Shown one piece after another: positions 38,164 to 45,938 of a stretch of 56,237 bases of DNA (position 1 is its first letter; the number at the start of each line of letters is the position of its first letter). The position numbers and the translations under genes are program-made. The DNA comes from Streptomyces sp. JJ36 (lineage in GTDB: Bacteria; Actinomycetota; Actinomycetes; Streptomycetales; Streptomycetaceae), in the NCBI RefSeq assembly GCF_021696945.1, contig NZ_JACYHE010000036.1, forward strand, positions 1 through 56,237, given 5' to 3'. The notes under the pieces are model-generated. The model had not been told where the DNA came from and ran no database searches. It saw only the letters and a list, made by a program, of their open reading frames with translations.

Positions 38164-39816
38164 TCACGCGGTGACGCGCGGGGCTGCCGCCTCCGCCCGC
38201 AGCACGTGGCGGGCGATCTTGCCGGTGGTGGTCCGGGGCAGGTCCGCCACCAGGCGGATCTCCCGCGGCTGTTTGTACGACGCCAGGTGGGTGCGGACGT
38301 GTGCGCGCAGCTCCCGGCGCACGGCGTCCTCGGACCCGTCGCCGGCGGGGGCGTCCGGTCGCAGCCGGACGTGGGCGATCACCTCGGTGGTGGCGTGCCG
38401 CCCCGGCACCCCGACGACCGCGCACTCCAGCACGGCCGGGTGCCGCAGCAGACAGTCCTCGATCTCGGTCGGCGCGACCTTGAACCCGCCGACCTTCAGC
38501 ACGTCGTCGGAGCGGGCCACGAAGTGGTAGACGCCGCCCTCGTCCCGGCTGAGCTGGTCTCCCGTACGGGTCCACTCGCCGGCCATGGTGGCGGTGGTCG
38601 CGGGGTGGTTGTTCCAGTACCGGGCGGCGTTGGCCTGCCCGCGGACCCAGAGCTGGCCGATCTCCCCGTCGCCCAGCACCCGGCCCTGCTCGTCGCGGAG
38701 TTCGGCCTCGTACCCGGGCACCAGGGTGCCGGAGCTGCCGCGCGGGGTCCGGCCCGGCTCGGTGGCGAGGAAGATGTGCAGGCACTCGGTCGAGCCCAGG
38801 CCGTTCACGATCTCGACGCCGAAGCGTTCCCGCCACCGGTCCGCGAGGCTGGCCGGCAGCGGCTCGCCCGCCGAGACGCAGCAGCGCACGCTGGACAGGT
38901 CCACCTCGGCCCCGCGTTCGGCCACCGCCAGCATCGCCGAGTACAGGGCCGGTACGCCGAAGAAGACGCTGGGGCGGCAGCGTGCCGCCAGCCGCAGCAC
39001 CCGTGCCGCGTCGGCGGCCTCCGGCAGCAGCAGCGTGCCCGCGCCCACGGACAGCGGGAAGAGGAACGAGTTCCCGAAGCCGTAGCCGAAGGACAGTTTG
39101 GCGGCGGAGAAGCAGAGGTCGCCGGAGGTCAGCCCCAGCCGGGCGGGCAGCCCGTCCAGTACCGCCTGCAGCCCGCGGTGCAGGTGGACGACGCCGCGCG
39201 GGGTGCCGGTGCTGCCCGAGGTGTACTGGATGACGGCCATGTCGTCGATGCTGGTCGCCCGGACCGGGACGTGGTCGTCCGGGGCCTGGTCGAGGAGGCG
39301 GGACAGCAGCGGCTCCGGGTACGGCACACCGCCGGGCTCGCCCGCACCGCCGGCGGCCGCACCGGACTCCTCCGCGCTCCCGCTCGCCCCCGGCTGCTCC
39401 GCGGCGGCCACCCACACCTGCTCCGGCCACTCCCCGCCGTCTCCGCGGGCCGCCCGTACGGCCGTGAGCTGCCCGGCGCCGACGACGGCGAGCCGCGGAC
39501 GGCAGTCCGCGAAGACCCGGGCGTAGTCCTCCGCGGTGAGCTGGGTGGCCAGGGGAACCGGCACCGCGCCGATCCGCAGCAGGCCCAGCAGGCAGGCGAG
39601 ATGGTCCGGGCCGTCGGGCAGGATCAGCGCCACCCGGGTCTCCAGGGTGACCCCGGCGTCGCGGAAGGCGTGTGCCGCGCGGCAGGCCCGGCGGTGAAGC
39701 TGCGCGTAGCTGAGGCGCTCCTGTTCGGTCCGCACGCAGAGGGCGTCGCCGTGGCCCCGCTCCAGGTGGTCGTCGAGCAGCCGGTGGACGATGTTCGCAG
39801 GGGGCAGACGGTTCAC
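38164..39816 (-). CDS. Benzoate-CoA-ligase-type aryl acid adenylating enzyme
   Basis: A 550-residue acyl-CoA synthetase of the ANL superfamily. It has an A3-type loop YTSGSTGTPRGVVH, A5 NGLGSTECLHIFLAT, the A7/A8 hinge TGDQLSRDEGGVYHFVARSDD and a C-terminal lysine in TTTGKIARHVL. The opening ANIVHRLLDDHLERGHGD and the STECLHIF block match benzoate-CoA ligases, so an aryl acid (benzoate, hydroxybenzoate or anthranilate) is the likely substrate. The GTG overlaps the KS-beta stop by four bases and has GGAGG at 39823-39827. Last gene of the six-gene operon; probably supplies the aryl starter for the ketosynthases. Confidence 0.88.
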   Translation of the reverse strand: MNRLPPANIVHRLLDDHLERGHGDALCVRTEQERLSYAQLHRRACRAAHAFRDAGVTLETRVALILPDGPDHLACLLGLLRIGAVPVPLATQLTAEDYARVFADCRPRLAVVGAGQLTAVRAARGDGGEWPEQVWVAAAEQPGASGSAEESGAAAGGAGEPGGVPYPEPLLSRLLDQAPDDHVPVRATSIDDMAVIQYTSGSTGTPRGVVHLHRGLQAVLDGLPARLGLTSGDLCFSAAKLSFGYGFGNSFLFPLSVGAGTLLLPEAADAARVLRLAARCRPSVFFGVPALYSAMLAVAERGAEVDLSSVRCCVSAGEPLPASLADRWRERFGVEIVNGLGSTECLHIFLATEPGRTPRGSSGTLVPGYEAELRDEQGRVLGDGEIGQLWVRGQANAARYWNNHPATTATMAGEWTRTGDQLSRDEGGVYHFVARSDDVLKVGGFKVAPTEIEDCLLRHPAVLECAVVGVPGRHATTEVIAHVRLRPDAPAGDGSEDAVRRELRAHVRTHLASYKQPREIRLVADLPRTTTGKIARHVLRAEAAAPRVTA

Positions 39817-41021
39817 GGATGACCTCCGGGAGCTCCGAGGAGAAGGGCCGTCGCACAGCCGTGCGGGTCGGTGGAGAGGACGAGCAGCCGCCGCAGCGTT
39901 CGCCGGACGGCGGTCGGCCGCACGTCGAGGGCCGGCAGTGCCGGGTCGGGGGTGCGGAAGCCGGAGGTCCCGGGCAGCAGCCCCGCGCCCAGCGCCCGTA
40001 CGGCCACCGCGGCCTGCACCGCCCCCGCGGCGCCCGCGCTGTCGCCGAGACCGCCGAGCACCGCGCACACCGGGACCCCGTCCGGCCGGAGTGCGGCCAC
40101 GGCCTCGGCCTCGGCGGCGTCCAGCGGCCCGTCGCCGCAGGCGGAGACGAGGACGGCGTCCAGCTCCCCGGGCTCCCGGCCGGCCTCCGCGAGCGCCGCC
40201 TCGGCGGCCCGCCGGGCGGGCGACTCCCCGCCGAAGGCGGCGCCGGTGCCCAGGACCTCGGCCAGCGCCACGGTGCCTCGCCGCGCGGCGGCGCCCGCGT
40301 CCTCGACGGCCAGCGCGGCCGCGGCCTCGCCGGGCACCGCGCCGCTGCGGTCCCGGTCGAAGGGGCGGCCGGCCTCGGTGGTGCCGTAGGACGGGTCGGC
40401 GGTGCGCCGGGCGCGCAGCTCCGCGTAGCCGAGGGTCTGCACGCCGCCGGCGAGCATCAGTTCCGCCCGCCCGAGCCGCACCGCCCGTACGGACTCGGCC
40501 AGGGCGTCCAGCGCGGCGGCGCGGCCGCTGGACAGGGTGAGGTGCGGGCCGGCGGCGCCGAGCAGGATCGAGGCGGCGGCGGCCGGGGCGTTGAGGCCGG
40601 TCTGCGGGCCCTGGGCCGGGTTCACCTTGCGTACGCCGCCCTCCAGCCGGGCGGCGAACAGCTCCGCGTAGTCGTCCAGCCCGCCGGAGGTGGTCCCGGC
40701 GGCCACGCCGACCGACGGGTCGGTGTCCCAGCGTCCGGCCAGCCCGGCGTGCCGGGCCGCGGTCACCGCGGCCACCGCGAACGCCTTGCTCTCGGTGGAG
40801 AGGGTGCGCAGCCCGCGCCGGCCCAGGTGCTCCTCCGCCTCCGTCGGGCCGAGCCGGGCGACCCGCGCCGGTCCGGTGCCGGGGAGGCCGGGCGGTGCCG
40901 GCAGCGGCTCGGCGGGGACGGCGGGCGGGGGGTCCGTCGCGGTGGCGCGGTCCCAGAGCGCGCGGTGTCCGGAGCCGGCGGCGGTCAGCGCACCGATGCC
41001 GGTGATCACGACGCGGCGCAT
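39813..41021 (-). CDS. Ketosynthase-like KS-beta / chain-length-factor-type protein
   Basis: A 402-residue thiolase-fold protein. The N-terminus MRRVVITGIGALTAAG is typical of ketosynthases. At the catalytic nucleophile position it reads LTLSSGRAAALDAL, with Arg167 where active enzymes have Cys and classical chain-length factors have Gln. The two histidine blocks read ACGDGPLDAAEAEAV and VLGGLGDSAGAAGAV, so both histidines are lost as well. It should therefore be an inactive partner of the KS encoded just before it, as KS-beta is of KS-alpha in type II polyketide synthases. Start ATG 41021 overlaps the KS-alpha stop by one base. Confidence 0.85.
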   Translation of the reverse strand: MRRVVITGIGALTAAGSGHRALWDRATATDPPPAVPAEPLPAPPGLPGTGPARVARLGPTEAEEHLGRRGLRTLSTESKAFAVAAVTAARHAGLAGRWDTDPSVGVAAGTTSGGLDDYAELFAARLEGGVRKVNPAQGPQTGLNAPAAAASILLGAAGPHLTLSSGRAAALDALAESVRAVRLGRAELMLAGGVQTLGYAELRARRTADPSYGTTEAGRPFDRDRSGAVPGEAAAALAVEDAGAAARRGTVALAEVLGTGAAFGGESPARRAAEAALAEAGREPGELDAVLVSACGDGPLDAAEAEAVAALRPDGVPVCAVLGGLGDSAGAAGAVQAAVAVRALGAGLLPGTSGFRTPDPALPALDVRPTAVRRTLRRLLVLSTDPHGCATALLLGAPGGHP

Positions 41022-42526
41022 CAGCGCTCCGCTCCTTCCCGGCCGCCTCGGCCGCCACCGCCGCTTCGGTCGGCCGTGGTGCGGCCGGCCCCGGCGGGCC
41101 CCGGCCGCTGCGCGGGGGCGGTGATGACCGTGCAGCAGTTGTTGCCGCCAAAGCCGAAGGCGTTGTTCAGCGCCGCACGCACCGGGGTGCGGTGCTCCGC
41201 CCCGCGGACCAGGCGCGTCTCCGGCGGCAGGCAGCCGGGGTCCGGCTCGGTCACGTGCGCGGTGGGCGGCACCACCCCGTCCCGTACGGCCAGCACGCAG
41301 GCCACCGCGGCGATGGCGCCCGCCGCGCCCTGCGCGTGCCCCAGCAGCGACTTGAGCGCGGTGACCGGCACCGGCTCCCGGGACCGCCCGGCGAAGACCT
41401 CCGCGAGCGCGCGGGCCTCGGCGGCGTCGTTGGAGGGGGTGCCGGTGCCGTGCGCGCTGACCATGTCGATGTCCGAGGGCGTCAGCCCCGCCGCCTCCAG
41501 GGCGGCCCGCACGGACCGTACGGCGCCCAGGCCCTCGGGGTGCGGGGCTGTCATGTGGTGGGCGTCGGCGTACGAGCCGTACCCGGCGAGCTCCGCCAGC
41601 ACGGTGGCGCCGCGGGCCCGGGCGCACTCCTCGGCCTCCAGCAGCAGCACGCCCGCGCCCTCGCCGAGCATCAGGCCGGCGCGGTCGGTGCCGAAGGGCT
41701 GCACCGCCTTGGGCGCGAGCGCCCGGAAGCTGTTGAACATCAGGAACATCGCCTCGGAGAGCTCGTCGGCGCCGCCCGCGACCATGGCGTCCGCGCGTCC
41801 GTCCGCGACGGCGTCCGCGGCGTGGGCGAGCGCGCTGTTCCCCGCCGCGCAGGCGGTGGCCAGCAGCAGGCCGGGGCCGTGCAGGGCGAACACCTGCGCG
41901 GGCAGCCCGTTGATGCGCTGCGGCAGGTGGGCGGTGACGCCGCCCGTGCCCGTGGCGCCGCCCGTGCCGCCGGGCGCGCCCGGGCCCGTGGTGCCGCCCG
42001 GTGCGGGCGCGCCCGGGCCGCTCCCCGCCGCCGCGGCGCGCCAGGCGCGCAGCGGGCCCTCCATCCCGGGCCGGTTGCCGACCACCACGCCGAAGGCGGT
42101 GCCGATCCGCTCCGGTGCGTACGCCCGGAGGGGGCCGCCCGGCAGCGCCGGGCCGCCCGCGGGCAGCAGTCCGGCGTGCTCCAGCGCCAGCCGGGTCGCG
42201 GCCAGCGCGAAGGACTCGCTCCGGGTCAGCGGACCCAGCCCGTACGCGGCGTCGGGGACGGGCGGCGTCCAGTCCCGGATCTCCCCGCCGCGGTGGGTGA
42301 GGCAGTCGCCGGTGTCGAAGAGGGTCACCTCGCCGGTGCCGGACCGTCCCGCCCGGGCCGCGGCCCAGAACTCCTCGGCGCCGGTGCCGATCGCGGACAC
42401 CACGCCCAGCCCGGTGACCACCACCCGGCGGCGGCGCGTCCCGTCCCGTGTCACGTCCGCCGTCCCCTCCGGCTCCTCGCCGGGCGCCGCCCGCCCGGCG
42501 GCCTCCTGCGCGGGCGTCGCCGTCAT
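41021..42526 (-). CDS. Beta-ketoacyl-ACP synthase (KS-alpha type)
   Basis: A 501-residue condensing enzyme with a full catalytic set: Cys226 (TACAAGNSA), His359 (AHGTGTPSND), Lys392 and His397 (LKSLLGHAQG). It should perform decarboxylative condensation of malonyl-ACP with an acyl or aryl starter. The nucleophile block is nearer to FabF-like or non-classical type II KS than to the aromatic VSTGCTSG type. It carries a 33-residue N-terminal extension and a Gly/Pro/Thr-rich insertion at about 168-196 that is unusual for the fold. ATG 42526 overlaps the ACP stop by four bases. Confidence 0.9.
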   Translation of the reverse strand: MTATPAQEAAGRAAPGEEPEGTADVTRDGTRRRRVVVTGLGVVSAIGTGAEEFWAAARAGRSGTGEVTLFDTGDCLTHRGGEIRDWTPPVPDAAYGLGPLTRSESFALAATRLALEHAGLLPAGGPALPGGPLRAYAPERIGTAFGVVVGNRPGMEGPLRAWRAAAAGSGPGAPAPGGTTGPGAPGGTGGATGTGGVTAHLPQRINGLPAQVFALHGPGLLLATACAAGNSALAHAADAVADGRADAMVAGGADELSEAMFLMFNSFRALAPKAVQPFGTDRAGLMLGEGAGVLLLEAEECARARGATVLAELAGYGSYADAHHMTAPHPEGLGAVRSVRAALEAAGLTPSDIDMVSAHGTGTPSNDAAEARALAEVFAGRSREPVPVTALKSLLGHAQGAAGAIAAVACVLAVRDGVVPPTAHVTEPDPGCLPPETRLVRGAEHRTPVRAALNNAFGFGGNNCCTVITAPAQRPGPAGAGRTTADRSGGGGRGGREGAER

Positions 42527-42780
42527 TCCGCCAAAGCCTGCTGGGCGACCTCGACGGCGGCCTTCACCGAGGTGATGCGCACCTCGTCGTCCACCGAGAA
42601 CTGCACGCCGAGCTCGTCCTGGAGGACGGAGACCAGCTCCAGCCGCTGGAGCGAGTCGCCACCCGCGTCCTCGAACGTGGTGGCGTCGGCGAGCTCCTGC
42701 GGCTCCAGCTCGAGGATGCGCAGCGCGTGTTCCCGTACCAGCGTGCGGAGGGCGTCCTCCGTCAGCGGGGCTCCTGCCAT
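42523..42780 (-). CDS. Acyl carrier protein
   Basis: An 85-residue acidic carrier protein. The phosphopantetheine attachment site is Ser43 in DAGGDSLQRLEL. Helix 2 continues to VSVLQDELGVQFSVDDE as in type II synthase carriers. The ATG has AAGGGA upstream. It lies 26 bases after the prenyltransferase gene and overlaps the KS-alpha start, the usual arrangement of carrier with its condensing enzymes. Confidence 0.93.
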   Translation of the reverse strand: MAGAPLTEDALRTLVREHALRILELEPQELADATTFEDAGGDSLQRLELVSVLQDELGVQFSVDDEVRITSVKAAVEVAQQALAE

Positions 42781-42806
42781 GTCCCTTCGGTTCCTTCCCT
42801 TTCCGT

Positions 42807-43847
42807 TCACGCTTGCTGCCGCAGCCGCCCGCCGGCGCCCTGCGGGCGGACCAGCGAGAGGACGGCGCGGAGCGTCGCCCGGCGCACACCGGGCGACCAG
42901 TGGAGGCGCTGCGTCGTGAGGCCCCAGAAGGCGAGGGTGCCCGCGACCGCGGCCAGGGTGCCGGGCCGCGGCGCGTACAGCAGGGCCGCGACGGACAGCG
43001 AGAGCATCCAGTACTGGTAGAAGAACTCCCGCGTCGCGAGCTGCTGCTCCGGGGAGGCGGCCCGCCAGAGGCAGCGGCCCAGCGCCGCGCCCACCGGCGC
43101 AAGCAGCAGCCACAGCAGGAAGCGCGCCGGGAAGAGCCCGGCCGCGACGAAGACCAGCACCAGCAGGTAGGTCGACCCGACCATCACGCCGGCGATCCAG
43201 GCGCCGCGCCGCTGGAGCAGCTCCACCCAGGCGCTGTGGTAGCCGATGCGTGCGTCGCCGGCCAGGTCGGTGAGGTCCTTCGCGCCGCCGAGGGCCAGCA
43301 GGGTGACCATCCCGGTGACGAAGAAGGGCAGCGGGTAGCCCGCGAAGTCCCGCCACACCTGGGCGTCCCAGTGGTCCTGGGCCAGCACCCAGCCGATCAC
43401 GAAGGTGCCGCCGAAGTGGAAGGTGAGCAGCAGCGGCGCGAGCCAGCGGTTCCGGGAGAGCCGCAGCCCGTACGAGTAGTTGACCGCGCTGAGCCCGGCG
43501 AGCAGCAGGAACAGCGCCAGCACCGGGTCCGGGTGCAGCACCAGCAGCACCACGTCCAGCAGGGCGACGGTGCTCCAGGCGGCCACCGCCGTGCGGCGGA
43601 TGGCCGGGAAGCCGGCGCGGTGGCAGAGGGCGGTGCGTTCGGCGCGGTTGATCTCGTCCTCGGTGCGGTCCGCCAGCCGGTTGAGGCTCTCGGTGCCGAG
43701 GCCGTGGGCGAACCAGTACACCGCGCCGAGCACCAGCCACAGCCAGCGTGCCTGGCCGGCGGCGAGCAGCGCGGTGCAGTAGGGGAGGTAGTAGAGGGCG
43801 GTGAAGCGGACGCTGGTGGCGCGCAGCAGCGCGGGGACGCGGGACAC
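42807..43847 (-). CDS. UbiA-family membrane prenyltransferase
   Basis: A 346-residue integral membrane protein with about nine helices. The two aspartate-rich motifs of the family are N56-x3-D60-x3-D64 (NRLADRTED) and D194-x3-D198 (DLAGD), which bind the Mg-diphosphate of a prenyl donor. Members attach polyprenyl groups to aromatic rings (UbiA, MenA, aurachin AuaA), although some bacterial UbiA relatives are terpene cyclases. GTG 43847 follows an AGGGGGA site and starts 13 bases after the polyprenyl synthase stop. The operon context favours prenylation of the aryl polyketide. Confidence 0.9.
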   Translation of the reverse strand: MSRVPALLRATSVRFTALYYLPYCTALLAAGQARWLWLVLGAVYWFAHGLGTESLNRLADRTEDEINRAERTALCHRAGFPAIRRTAVAAWSTVALLDVVLLVLHPDPVLALFLLLAGLSAVNYSYGLRLSRNRWLAPLLLTFHFGGTFVIGWVLAQDHWDAQVWRDFAGYPLPFFVTGMVTLLALGGAKDLTDLAGDARIGYHSAWVELLQRRGAWIAGVMVGSTYLLVLVFVAAGLFPARFLLWLLLAPVGAALGRCLWRAASPEQQLATREFFYQYWMLSLSVAALLYAPRPGTLAAVAGTLAFWGLTTQRLHWSPGVRRATLRAVLSLVRPQGAGGRLRQQA

Positions 43848-43860
43848 CGGGCGGTCCCCC

Positions 43861-44871
43861 TTACCGGTCGCGTTCCGCGACGGCCACGCAGAGCGAGGCC
43901 AGCCCGTCCTTCGCGGGGCCGTCGGGCAGCGGCGCGAGCGCGGCGCGGGCCCGCTCGGCGTACTCCCAGACCTGCTTGCGGGTGCGGTCCAGGCTGGGGT
44001 GGGCGCGTAACAGGGCGAGGGCCTCCTCGCGTTCGGCGCCGCTGAGCCCGTCCCGCTTCCGGCCGGGGGCGAGCAGTTCGTTGAGCCGGCGGCTCTCGGC
44101 GTCGGTGCCCTGGAGGGCGTAGAGCACGGGGAGACTGGTGACGCCCTGGTCGAGGTCGGTGCCGGGGGTCTTGCCGGAGCTGGCCTTCCGGCCGGTGACG
44201 TCCAGCAGGTCGTCGGACATCTGGAAGGCGATGCCGAGCAGAGTGCCGTACTCGGCGAGGGCGGTGACATGGGCGTCGGCGGCGGCGGCCGTCAGGGCGC
44301 CGATGCGGACGCAGGTGCGCATCAGGGAGGCCGTCTTCTCGGAGACGACGGCGAGGTAGTGGTCGAGGGGGTCGTCGTCCGGTCCCGGCCCGTCCATCTC
44401 CCGTATCTGTCCCGTGACCAGCTCCGCGAAGGTGCCGACCTCCAGCCGGGCAGGGAGCGACGGTAACGCGGCCATCAGCAGGAAGGAGCGGGAGAAGAGG
44501 TAGTCACCGGCGAGCAGCGCGACGTCGTCGCCCCAGCGGGCGTTGACGCTGGGCACGCCGCGGCGCAGCGGCGCCTCGTCCATCACGTCGTCGTGGCAGA
44601 GCGCGGCCATGTGCACCAATTCGACCGCGGCGGCCGCACGGAGCACGTCGGGGTCGGTGTGTTCGCCGAAGCGGGCCGCGAGGAGCGTGAGCAGCGGGCG
44701 GTGCCGCTTGCCTCCGGCGTCCACGAGGTGCCGGGAGGCGTCGTGCAGCAGGGCGACGTCGCAGTGCACGCTCTCCTGGATGATGTTCTCCACCGCTGCG
44801 AGATCCGTGTGGAGTTCGGCGGCGAGCTGCGGATCGAGCTGCGGAGACTTCGCGGAATCCTCGGTAGTCAC
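43861..44871 (-). CDS. Polyprenyl diphosphate synthase of the cluster
   Basis: A 336-residue trans-prenyltransferase with first motif DDVMD (Asp94, Asp95, Asp98) and second SDDLLD (Asp220, Asp221, Asp224). Residues 5 and 4 before the first motif are Ala-Ala, small, which in this family generally allows long chains. GTG 44871 is selected; the upstream in-frame ATG at 45012 lies before the promoter. Codons 136 (44464-44466) and 288 (44008-44010) are both TTA, unlike the paralogue at 47351. As first gene of the six-gene operon it probably makes the donor for the UbiA protein. Confidence 0.92.
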   Translation of the reverse strand: MTTEDSAKSPQLDPQLAAELHTDLAAVENIIQESVHCDVALLHDASRHLVDAGGKRHRPLLTLLAARFGEHTDPDVLRAAAAVELVHMAALCHDDVMDEAPLRRGVPSVNARWGDDVALLAGDYLFSRSFLLMAALPSLPARLEVGTFAELVTGQIREMDGPGPDDDPLDHYLAVVSEKTASLMRTCVRIGALTAAAADAHVTALAEYGTLLGIAFQMSDDLLDVTGRKASSGKTPGTDLDQGVTSLPVLYALQGTDAESRRLNELLAPGRKRDGLSGAEREEALALLRAHPSLDRTRKQVWEYAERARAALAPLPDGPAKDGLASLCVAVAERDR

Positions 44872-44943
44872 GCATTCCCCCAGATGAGTACGCCGAGGTC
44901 GCCGGGACCCTGCGCGGGGCCCGGTACGGCGGGTGCCGCGGCA

Positions 44944-44971
44944 AGCGTACGGAACCCTACCCGCGTCACAA
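44944..44971 (-). promoter_or_regulatory. Candidate promoter of the prenyl/ketosynthase operon
   Basis: On the minus strand TTGTGA (44971-44966), 16 bases, then TACGCT (44949-44944) lie 73 bases before the GTG at 44871. The surrounding 300-bp gap (44872-45174) is locally AT-richer, holds no gene, and ends in the lipoprotein terminator. Confidence 0.5.
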
Positions 44972-45133
44972 CAGGAGTTCGACAGGAAAACGGACGCTCG
45001 GGAAAGGGCCAAAGTCCCGGAAAACAGGGGGAGTTGACGGTTCCGTTTGGTCTGGCGCCGAAAGGGCGGGGCGGAGAGGGTCCGGGCCGCGCCGGGAGAC
45101 GGGGGGCGGCCGCCGGGGGAGGAGGCGCACCGC

Positions 45134-45166
45134 GTACCCGCACCGCCGCGCCGGCGGTGCGGGTAC
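45134..45166 (-). terminator. Terminator hairpin of the lipoprotein gene
   Basis: A perfect 14-bp stem (45134-45147 with 45153-45166) with a 5-base loop lies nine bases after the stop of the minus-strand lipoprotein gene. Confidence 0.85.
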
Positions 45167-45174
45167 GTGCCGGG

Positions 45175-45861
45175 TCAGCCCTCGGGGAACTCGGGGCCGG
45201 GCAGCCCGGAGGCGTCGTCGGCCCGGGTGAAGGTGTCGGTGCCGCCGCCCTTCCAGTCGACGGTCAGCTTGTCGCCCTTCAGGCTCGTGACGGTGCCCTT
45301 GTCGTAGTCGCCCTGCATGCACCTCAGGTCCAGCGTGACCGGGTCGGCGTCCCGGGCGACGGTGCCGGTGCAGCTCGCCCCGCCTCCGCTGAGCAGGGCC
45401 TCGCCGTCGTCGACCAGCAGGATGAGGTGGCCGGGCTCGGTGAGCTCGCCGGTGGACCAGCCGCCCTCCAGCCCGGCCCCGCCGGACTCGCCGCCGCCAC
45501 CGCTCCCCCCGCCGGACGAGCCGCCGGTGCCGCCGCCGCTGCTTCCGCCGGAGCCGCCGTCGCCGCCCGACGCGGAGCCGCCGTCGCCGCCCCCGGAGGC
45601 CGAGCCGCCGCTGGTGCCGGACGAGCCGCCGTCGCCGCCCCCGGAGCCCGAGCCGCCGTCGCCGCCCCCGGAGTCGTCCCCGCCGGAGCCGCCGGTCGTG
45701 CCGCCGTCCTCCTGCTGCTCGCTCGCCTTTCCGCCGGACGCGCCGCCGTCGCCCTTCCCGGAGCCGCCGTCGTCGCCGCTTCCGCAGCCGGTCAGCAGCA
45801 GTGCGGCGGCGACGGCCGCCGTGGCCGCCGCGCTACGCGCCGTTCTGCGCACGTTGCCCAC
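45175..45861 (-). CDS. Gly/Ser-rich lipoprotein
   Basis: A 228-residue predicted lipoprotein: basic N-terminus, hydrophobic stretch and lipobox LTGC at residues 23-26. About 100 residues of Gly/Ser/Asp repeats (SGGGDGGS type) form a flexible spacer. A small C-terminal domain of about 85 residues (LEGGWSTGELTEPGHLILLV onward) has two cysteines, probably a beta-rich domain displayed outside the membrane. The C-terminal domain is not recognised. The gene faces away from the cluster promoter and is probably not part of it. Confidence 0.8.
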   Translation of the reverse strand: MGNVRRTARSAAATAAVAAALLLTGCGSGDDGGSGKGDGGASGGKASEQQEDGGTTGGSGGDDSGGGDGGSGSGGGDGGSSGTSGGSASGGGDGGSASGGDGGSGGSSGGGTGGSSGGGSGGGGESGGAGLEGGWSTGELTEPGHLILLVDDGEALLSGGGASCTGTVARDADPVTLDLRCMQGDYDKGTVTSLKGDKLTVDWKGGGTDTFTRADDASGLPGPEFPEG

Positions 45862-45938
45862 CCTCCGTCACGACAGGGCTCGCGGCCGTGTCGGTGCTGT
45901 CATGAACAGATCGCGCCATCGTAGTCCTCGGGGTCCGC

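Noticed and set aside
37378..39822. 814-codon plus-strand ORF over the palindrome and the ligase gene
   Set aside because: It is antisense to a clear CoA ligase, has a low-complexity Arg/Gly/Pro composition without motifs, and exists because of GC-rich third-position bias.
44872..45012. N-terminal extension of the cluster polyprenyl synthase to ATG 45012
   Set aside because: It would run through the likely promoter (44944-44971); the family N-terminus begins just after GTG 44871, which has a GGGGGA site.
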